The notes below the pieces were generated by a model. It saw only the letters and a list, made by a program, of their open reading frames with translations, made no database searches and was not told the DNA's origin. This document shows, piece after piece, positions 44,801-47,530 of a stretch of DNA of 47,530 nucleotides (positions within the stretch are counted from its first letter, which is position 1; each line of letters opens with the position of its first letter). The DNA is from Thermoplasmatales archaeon SW_10_69_26 (GTDB lineage: Archaea; Thermoplasmatota; SW-10-69-26), in the NCBI GenBank assembly GCA_003009755.1, contig PXUB01000034.1:1-47530 (forward strand), written 5' to 3'. The translations under genes and the position numbers were made by a program.

Positions 44801-47530
44801 CCACCGGCCCCGACGTCGACCACGCCTTCGCCGACGACGGCACCTACGACGTCACCCTGACCGCCACCGACACCGAGGGCCGCGACGGCGAGACGACGAC
44901 GCAGATCCAGGTGCTCAACCGCGCGCCCACGGTCTCGCTCGCCACCGACCCGAGCCCGGCCTACCAGAGGGATCCGACCACGATCGAGCTCGCGAGCGAG
45001 GACCCCGACGGCACCGTGGCCAGCGAGGCGATCCGCGTCTACAACGGCACGTCCACCGAGGACGAGCTGCTCGCCTCCGGCACGAGCCCGGTCGACGTCA
45101 CCTTCCCCGACGACGGCGCGTTCCTGATCGTCGGCGAGGCCACCGACGACGACGGTGACACGGCCACCACCGAGGTCACCCTGCACGTGCGCAACCGCGC
45201 CCCGCAGGCCGACCTGGCCGTCGAGCCGAGCCGGCAGTTCACCGGCGCGAACGCGACCCTCGACGCCTCGGCCACGACCGACCCCGACGGCGAACCCGTC
45301 GCGTACACCTTCGAGACCGGCGACGGCAACCGCACCCGGACGACGTCCCCGACCCTCGCGCACGCCTACACGCAGACCGACCGCTACCAGGCCGACCTCG
45401 CGGTCGAGGACGACGACGGCGCCACCGCCACGGCCGACACCGTCACCGTCGACGTCCACGCCTACCCGACCGTGCCCGACCAACACGTCGCCAAGGGCCG
45501 CAACCTGAGCTTCGCCGTCGAGACCGTCACGCCCGGCGAGGCCACGCCCGCCGCCCTCTCGATGCACGCCCCCGGGCTCCCCGAGGACGCGTCCTTCGAG
45601 GAGCACGGCGACGGCACCGGGACCTTCTCCTGGCAGACCACCGTCGACGACGCGGGCACCTACGAGGCCAACTTCACCGCCGACCTCGGCGAGACCGAGC
45701 AGACGCAGACCGTCGCGATCCAGGTCACCGCCGAGGAGCCTGCGGCCGTCAACGAACGCACCCGCCACGGGTACGACACGATCCAGGCCGCCATCGACGA
45801 CGCCCGAGCCGGCGACACGGTCCTCGTCGGCTCCGGCACCCACGCGGAGGAGGTCACCGTCGACCGACCCGGCCTGACCCTGTGCCCGGCCGACGCGGAC
45901 GACACCGGGTGCGCCGCGGACGCCACGCGGCCGACGCTGGCCTCCGACACCGGGCTCGGCGTGGCCGTCACCGCCGACGGCGTCCACGTCGAAGGCCTGG
46001 CCATCCGGCCCAGCGGCGCCGCGAGGGAGACCGTCGGCCTCGCCGCCGGCACCGACGCCGGCCCCGTCGACGGGCTCGTCCTCGAGAGCAACCGCATCCA
46101 ACCCGGCAGCGAGCTGCTCACCGACCTCGGCGGCACCGGCCTGGACATCGAGGCCACGAACGCCACGATCACCGCCAACGAGTTGCGCTCGTGGACCCAG
46201 GGCCTGAGCCTCGCCGCCGACGAGACACGGGTCACGGACAACACGGTCGAGGCCTCGACGCTGGGCTTGACCGTCACCGACGGCGACGCGATCACGCTCG
46301 CCGGCGACCGCGTCCACGCGGCCGACACCGCCTACCGCATCGAGGCCGCCAGCGACGTGCTCGTCGCGGACGCGCTCGTGACCGCGACGGCCACCGGTGT
46401 CGAGCTCGCCGCTGGCGAGGCCGGTGTGCAGCCGACCGACGTCACGGTGAACAACACGCGGCTGGAGACCACCACGGTCCCGCTGGCGTTGACCTGCAAC
46501 GACTGGGGTGCCTACCACCGCGGCGCGATCGAGGAGCGCATCCAGGACGCCGGTCAAAAGAACACCGTCGAGTTCCAGCCCTGGCAGGGCCCCAACCCGG
46601 ACGTCACGCTCGACAACGGCTGCCTCGTCGAGCCCGTGAGCGCGTTCGAGCACACGCCCGAGGGCCCGACCCGGCAAGACGAGGTCCGGTTCAACGAGAC
46701 CGCCCGCCCCGGCTCGGCGCCGATCCTCACCTACGAGTGGGACTTCGGCGACGGCACCACGAGCCGCATGGCCAACCCCACCCACTCCTACGACGAGCTG
46801 GGTAGCTTCGAGGTCGAGCTCACCGTGGAGGACGCCAACGGCATGCGGTCCACCACGACGCAGACCGTCGACGTGCGGAACCTCGCCCCCGGGCTGGACG
46901 CCCCGATCGCCGTCGAGAGCGCCCACGAGCAGGACCTGTCGGTCGACGTGAGCGCCAGCAGCGAGGAGGGTGACGCGGTCGAGCTGTCCGCCAGCGGCAC
47001 CCCGCTCGCCGAGGGGGCTACGTTCACCGTGGAGGATCAGGGGACCGCGGCCCCGGTCGCTACGTTCAACTGGACGGACATCGACGCGAGGGACCGCGGC
47101 ACCTACGTGCTCGAGGTCACCGCCAGCGACGAGCACGGCGCCGAGACCACCGACCAGGTCGAGGTCACGGTCACCGACGAGGCGCCCACCCTCGACCCGG
47201 TCGAGGATCCGACGACGCGGTTGGGTCACGAGGTCACGTTCACGGCGAACGCCACGGACGAGAACGGCGATCCGGTCGAGCTGACCGCCAGCGGCGTGCC
47301 CTCCAACGCGACGTTCACGGTCGAGAACCAGACCACCGCCGAGCCGACGGCCACGTTCGTCTGGACCCCGACCGGGGACAGCCAGGTCGGCGAGCACAAC
47401 ATCACGCTCGCCGCCGAGGCCGAGGGGCTGGCGGACACGCAGATGGTGACGGTCACCGTGGGTGAGGAGAACCAGCCGCCGGCGATCGCGATCGAGCGCG
47501 GGGGCTCGCCCGTGGGTGATACGGTGACGG
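32836..47530 (+). CDS. Giant secreted protein with two subtilase domains, PKD/Ig repeats and a beta-helix (partial, 3' end outside window)
   Basis: One frame stays open for 4,898 codons to the window edge. The GTG at 32836 has GGAGG seven bases upstream; residues 22-46 form a signal peptide. An I9-like propeptide (95-158) precedes subtilase 1: Asp203, His249, Asn363, Ser461 (GTSMATPHVAG). PKD-like domains lie near 590-670, 704-790, 1197-1285 and 1380-1465, with DPxGDAxG-type beta domains at 795-1190 and an Fn3-like domain at 1469-1562. Subtilase 2 (about 1570-1900) has Asp1580, His1698, Asn1791 and Ser1860 (GTSFSSPSAAG). Then come an acidic Ser/Thr linker (about 2016-2075), a PKD near 2716, a helical block (2936-3065), GDDxY repeats (3076-3290), many more PKD/Ig domains, a parallel beta-helix (4305-4600) and more Ig-like repeats. 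Likely an exported or surface-bound protease. Confidence 0.93.
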   Translation, partial: MSHRSASTPSLFGPAAKLSETTLVPLFLAIAMVAGPLTSVAPLASASTADAGGVDDAIDWVDAWLDDHDDDANLVDDRAEAEAQTLIDEDRGGAPVGVLVTYDHWPDDHDLDRLVAEHGASQTYAFEIVPTVQAQVPASQVSQLGQVPGVVAVEYDYPIEPVLDVSSPASQAQEPASTGSAYAGKTAQALGYDGSDTVVAVLDSGVQDQHSAFADTRFVTGADVSSPGSTGDGTGDPGDCTNPPDDNGHGTHVASTVLGETAESDGTRLPGTAPGAGLVDVRIAASGASIGGALRGFEFVERWNDALREGDPLCPLANADDRIDVATLSFGSLSPAEGDAGSTGEAIERLNEQGVAVTVAAGNCGPQGSAGCTTTDSEETVTSPANAEGAITVANSNDRETIDRGDDQVSASSSRGPIAGSASDASDLEDRFRKPEIAAPGTQITAAGLSPGTVSTLSGTSMATPHVAGIAATLVEAGRDVADQTGGENLMLPDGTAYNDDSYDAGANPVVDAIIHAAEYKTDGVPQDMRDKWEGPGADDLRWNNGYGYGHVDAFSALCWAWQNVLQPGGAAPTDTVESACGLDDPLTVDLGGPYTVETERLVTLTADATGGQSPYEYAWDTDDDGAFDDRTGDAIQVSYPTTGAFTVSVKVFDDAGASSQDATTVVVSEDADDGSGLIEITEPDRDETVDPQLVVEGIAGSEGNSPPSASWTHTSDGLTVSFDATGSTDPDGDPLTYEWTFGDDATARGATPDHTYATGGDFTVCLTVSDGSLTDESCRQISLTRQDPLSLVTDPKGDAAGPVTGSNVDELDITEVSAIQNEDGSFTMVLSVNDLQQATVPATEGGNGAIWRVTWDFPGTDGHFVSFETGLVNTTDPGSVYTDCSYGEWDGNIAQSQGTAPCTVDYGAPAEIHLTYPANAMAENGYAGDELLSGVQGLSYTYQGSPPDASVSAGLTTQVDDTASGTYELTGTNAELAEIGLGSRADARQAPEEPPEDPEIVDEGGDVNGDTVPASQMDIQAGWFDADASHLYVGLELDDIPQNTNTTAFTSYRVGFQPDYQVEDPTWGGTVPEDATLTELRTFAAFSPLAFDNLTEPTTRQSPSFELQLTYEQNGRSFFATVGDIEEASIDPETDIVWWAVDRDLLQSPPPDSRIVETTATSAPAIDGLLTFQGATADTAGPGDPFSFPKSADQIPPTVTLDASPVSGSAPLDVTFQPDTDADDVASWTIRYGDGASESGTGGLPAELGHVYDAAGEHTATLEVTDSNGQTGTAKATVNVTPPEGRSVRVTAGDLDPVWANCEDACSTWTAALDLDALEPGTTSLTATLVEDGEVLGRDTVAVEVTPDDGLTVLAPEEDQRLPPGDVRVQGEIDDTDRPPRAMLDAEPQRGSSPLDVTFDLDGADDEGVVSWRLLTDDGTVIDGTQLPIEAEHTYDEPGNYTATLQVTDTAGQRDTRAVPIEVDDENEAPEAPNSPTPADGSGDVPRPPTLSWEASDPDGDELVYDVYLDTSAQPDTLVRTGLEDPSFVATDLEPSTTYHWQVVADDGLTTTEGPVWSFTTAAASGLANSPQTVIAYIDSGGFPYHEQFQRAEHDQHPSEYIEGYPADAQALDLCFFDQASGTVDRSNCPDSPTAAAEQDVDEWRKLGVTGTGQTGPGEGDLAYVPGTNVVGAISFAHDGDADYPTLDGDKGDGDAHGTWVAGSIAGQTTGSCPDCLIVTIEADSVSAIESGWQWAAQQPWIDGITSSVYAGICTPVGVCQSIDGFATSIASSTQTAAENGKLVFEAAGNGVGGAGLATSTTAPDSNFAPWSISVGCSSESGHSCLYSDEPAPITATGTPRQTADPGTYDGTNDPVGTSFSSPSAAGVAGQALVSLRAELGATTEGPAADANNSLVEPASDATLPEDTALTNGELTKKELEEALFKTARRGVLPSTPAWIVPVETPDSPAGFLKGGYGDVYRGAWGVNHESASSSDSTAGAVSATLLGETEMPNRYLEETYWEDAVEPMQRQVHGEEPEEPDDDAWPTDDEASPDGLDGHQGGSSTTTTSSSGDLAQPASTRPQGDQPTPDNSRLYLHHDQTDAESVSDGADLYMNTIPDPGDGCSGPGCPDTTPWGATGAGTSGEQQTYEMDHPELADTLLLDEDGQITVHVEATGIFDNPPTPTEVDVTLQDGDGLVATGQADREIPGSADHATYEATLDPVAYTIEDTLTLSITWDDRQYSFHVQSHGASWVDLPLTGSADELDYEQDSFYLDDLDANMGNGETVPLTRDEADLQGDPDTGTTYLRAYRNGFTFNLDSGQDDAAAGENVLLGNDGSATLWVCTAPVLSYGATEFTVEVALQAGDTPLGGGSVTQTYAGAHDGSSQAITVPLDLHETLVPEDEPLTGSITVEGATGFYTSNIAFCGGSADKPWSLDLLSAELGTQLPSTDLTEAPDGTLAGETPLEGTYEAPEDPGLQQTTWYATNFDQWSEGDAEAQSPELRLGTEGPGPGSGGPILPPEEDGYTIELTSEQPLLDEADEILDEGAGSAQFWVTAAGGATDVRVDLTAMLEGSNGDRRVLGEGSVTKHVVPPFGTVRTLTHEPFRVDFEPAVTDVADDERLVLRAQVTNVGPATTTQVTCVCGGEERPITVSLPTDDAVTPRDPQVRVTVDEAIDRRVPADSSPWSTTIDTTELPDGEHTITATPEATYGDETRQGTPQEATFTSDNDLSNEAPSASLAVDPLSGTAPLAVTANADATDDDTPRDQLSWTLTWGDGSAQESGTGLPAELTHEYADPGEFTVTLEVTDDEGETGTATARAQVFAPAEEKVIVTLGNETIEAQADADDGSLAAWHADIPSVDRGLHEVTVEHVEENAQETTVFAREQLLLRVEPSGVPETAIEGPGEDTRVHETTPIEGRITGYTGEEEPTRTSTSLTTDSSQAAVAPIVQDVVDAGEPAPSVPEPVTTDALEPALEHLVDVAGGDPERVSDELDQATIPEEAETPLASLAEAVAQATEMRREAIDLSTTELETVELTPTLLEAVDVDHAQLVEAQLLVATTVDEHRESLEQVPAEADEDDAPAFEIEGIVAFDNEGDTTYEPGHYFLKVDTAGQDTHRDTAGGAYGLTLDRDVSVSIDTDGADTYDGDWSAPASSSFETFQGAATNVGLGLLADTVGDDSYTVTGDVAEATSDNVQRAAQGAGQVASVGVLADLAGEDTYEATLTGIDDNAASTMLASAQGAVHDTGRINPGYTLLFDREGDDAYEATFDGDAAYQGDVNPVTVPSVAALVDGDGSDDYSRPVNGDYLARTTAPDTAAGAAHFLDTAPEDPSVHVREPAAGDTVRQTADVTVEARDLDDMLGTSGARFVTQVEAEIGDKGFVDLTQQGDTDRWTGTLDLAGEDGATELTARATNVDGSTATDTITVDVNNDLPPTLAVDETITRASPTEDPAVSLDLSGTEDPEGSTLAYTIAWGDGSETTRTSPHDVSDVSHTYDTGEYTIAVTVEDEAGNADEATLDVDLSPPAFASVTQEDVQVASANYTVDLDDEGTLDASLDGAGTVDVTEQPSAFEVNATELDAATTYTLTLTSADDLGNEAQTTETFTTSEPDNEPPTVALDLDATTVPTGGTVEATVTAEDPEDGALSEATVTWDDGTQETVALTNGEGQARHTYDERCECTVHAQATDSDGASASDSVDLVVDHAPQVTLTVPASPAPETDEHTIELDVTDADDDPIRADLRLEGEPVTLREADPADNTTDDGKLFTATVDPDAGTVTASADVHDGLRTTTEETSYTVNAAPNVTGTLSPWSGTQDTTFTYDAATSDADGDPVSLTLLVDHREIELGPDRTAQLDLDDGQHRFALLATDGFDEVRWPGPGAWAFGPVVGNLSQVEISADGTFADPTVAQTDGDLDDWTRQLGDVGLAEDQAHEVHVRGVDADHGPGPAATVNLTMDQLPTPSIEVLTATPVRTGTSLDLQGSAEPSTHGDDVPPENLAWSFGDGATATGPDVDHAFADDGTYDVTLTATDTEGRDGETTTQIQVLNRAPTVSLATDPSPAYQRDPTTIELASEDPDGTVASEAIRVYNGTSTEDELLASGTSPVDVTFPDDGAFLIVGEATDDDGDTATTEVTLHVRNRAPQADLAVEPSRQFTGANATLDASATTDPDGEPVAYTFETGDGNRTRTTSPTLAHAYTQTDRYQADLAVEDDDGATATADTVTVDVHAYPTVPDQHVAKGRNLSFAVETVTPGEATPAALSMHAPGLPEDASFEEHGDGTGTFSWQTTVDDAGTYEANFTADLGETEQTQTVAIQVTAEEPAAVNERTRHGYDTIQAAIDDARAGDTVLVGSGTHAEEVTVDRPGLTLCPADADDTGCAADATRPTLASDTGLGVAVTADGVHVEGLAIRPSGAARETVGLAAGTDAGPVDGLVLESNRIQPGSELLTDLGGTGLDIEATNATITANELRSWTQGLSLAADETRVTDNTVEASTLGLTVTDGDAITLAGDRVHAADTAYRIEAASDVLVADALVTATATGVELAAGEAGVQPTDVTVNNTRLETTTVPLALTCNDWGAYHRGAIEERIQDAGQKNTVEFQPWQGPNPDVTLDNGCLVEPVSAFEHTPEGPTRQDEVRFNETARPGSAPILTYEWDFGDGTTSRMANPTHSYDELGSFEVELTVEDANGMRSTTTQTVDVRNLAPGLDAPIAVESAHEQDLSVDVSASSEEGDAVELSASGTPLAEGATFTVEDQGTAAPVATFNWTDIDARDRGTYVLEVTASDEHGAETTDQVEVTVTDEAPTLDPVEDPTTRLGHEVTFTANATDENGDPVELTASGVPSNATFTVENQTTAEPTATFVWTPTGDSQVGEHNITLAAEAEGLADTQMVTVTVGEENQPPAIAIERGGSPVGDTVT
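42061..42705 (+). repeat. GDDxY repeat block inside the giant protein
   Basis: Residues about 3076-3290 contain imperfect repeats of some 35-40 residues. Copies centre on LADTVGDDSYTVTGD, LADLAGEDTYEATLTG, LFDREGDDAYEATFDGD and LVDGDGSDDYSRP, with an AQGA segment between some copies. The regular D-x-x-G-D-D-x-Y turns suggest a beta-solenoid or calcium-binding strip. Confidence 0.65.

Noticed and set aside
39478-47397. Minus-strand open frames of 1,102 and 1,439 codons
   Set aside because: Same antisense shadow effect opposite the PKD-rich giant gene; no recognisable domain or signal peptide.

Overview
The window is 47.5 kb of very GC-rich DNA (about two thirds or more G+C by eye) from an archaeon. 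The archaeal assignment rests on an intact ABCE1/Rli1 ribosome-recycling factor, a tRNA-Arg gene with no encoded CCA, a presenilin-type protease, a YhbY/CRM protein, and TATA-like boxes placed about 27 nt upstream of many start codons (the leaderless archaeal arrangement). The proteins are moderately acidic and the secreted ones are rich in PKD domains. This would suit a halotolerant heterotroph, possibly a high-GC Thermoplasmatota lineage, but the lineage is my inference.

Layout. 1-462: one copy of an intergenic hairpin repeat. 463-5008: aconitase, a secreted M14 carboxypeptidase and a small membrane protein. 5381-9127: a secreted beta-propeller protein, a VapBC-type toxin-antitoxin pair with a palindromic operator, a putative zinc protein and a SEC-C protein. 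9128-10581: a scarred tRNA-Arg(CCU) locus with copies of both tRNA ends and no convincing gene. 10582-13633: a zinc-ribbon protein, a previously uncalled 35-residue Cys-rich protein, a CRM protein, a frameshifted phospholipase D-like protein and a lipoprotein. 13634-14195: the second copy of the hairpin repeat. 14193-18519: ABCE1, a secreted Ig-like protein and a presenilin/SPP homologue. 18878-22377: an SDR gene broken by one amber codon, a DUF72 gene, a small Ca-motif protein and a second beta-propeller protein. 22551-25339: an S15/CocE-like lipoprotein hydrolase and a lamin-tail-domain protein. 25340-29935: two tandem paralogous subtilisins and the decayed tail of a third. 30195-32547: a surface fibronectin-like protein and an acyl-CoA dehydrogenase. 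32836-47530: one uninterrupted open frame of at least 4,898 codons that runs off the window.

How it fits together. The locus is dominated by exported hydrolases: M14, S15, two S8 subtilisins, a PLD-like enzyme and the giant protein. Exported PKD, propeller, LTD and Ig-like proteins go with them. Cytoplasmic aconitase and acyl-CoA dehydrogenase fit the oxidation of imported organic matter. The window therefore looks like part of a scavenging, protein-degrading lifestyle. The giant reading frame encodes two separate subtilase domains, each with a full Asp/His/Ser triad. They are embedded in PKD and Ig-like repeats, a GDDxY repeat block and a parallel beta-helix, and this is the most unusual object here.

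Limits. All calls come from reading the sequence; no database search was run. Frameshifts and the amber codon could be assembly errors. No rRNA, CRISPR array, insertion sequence or replication origin was seen.
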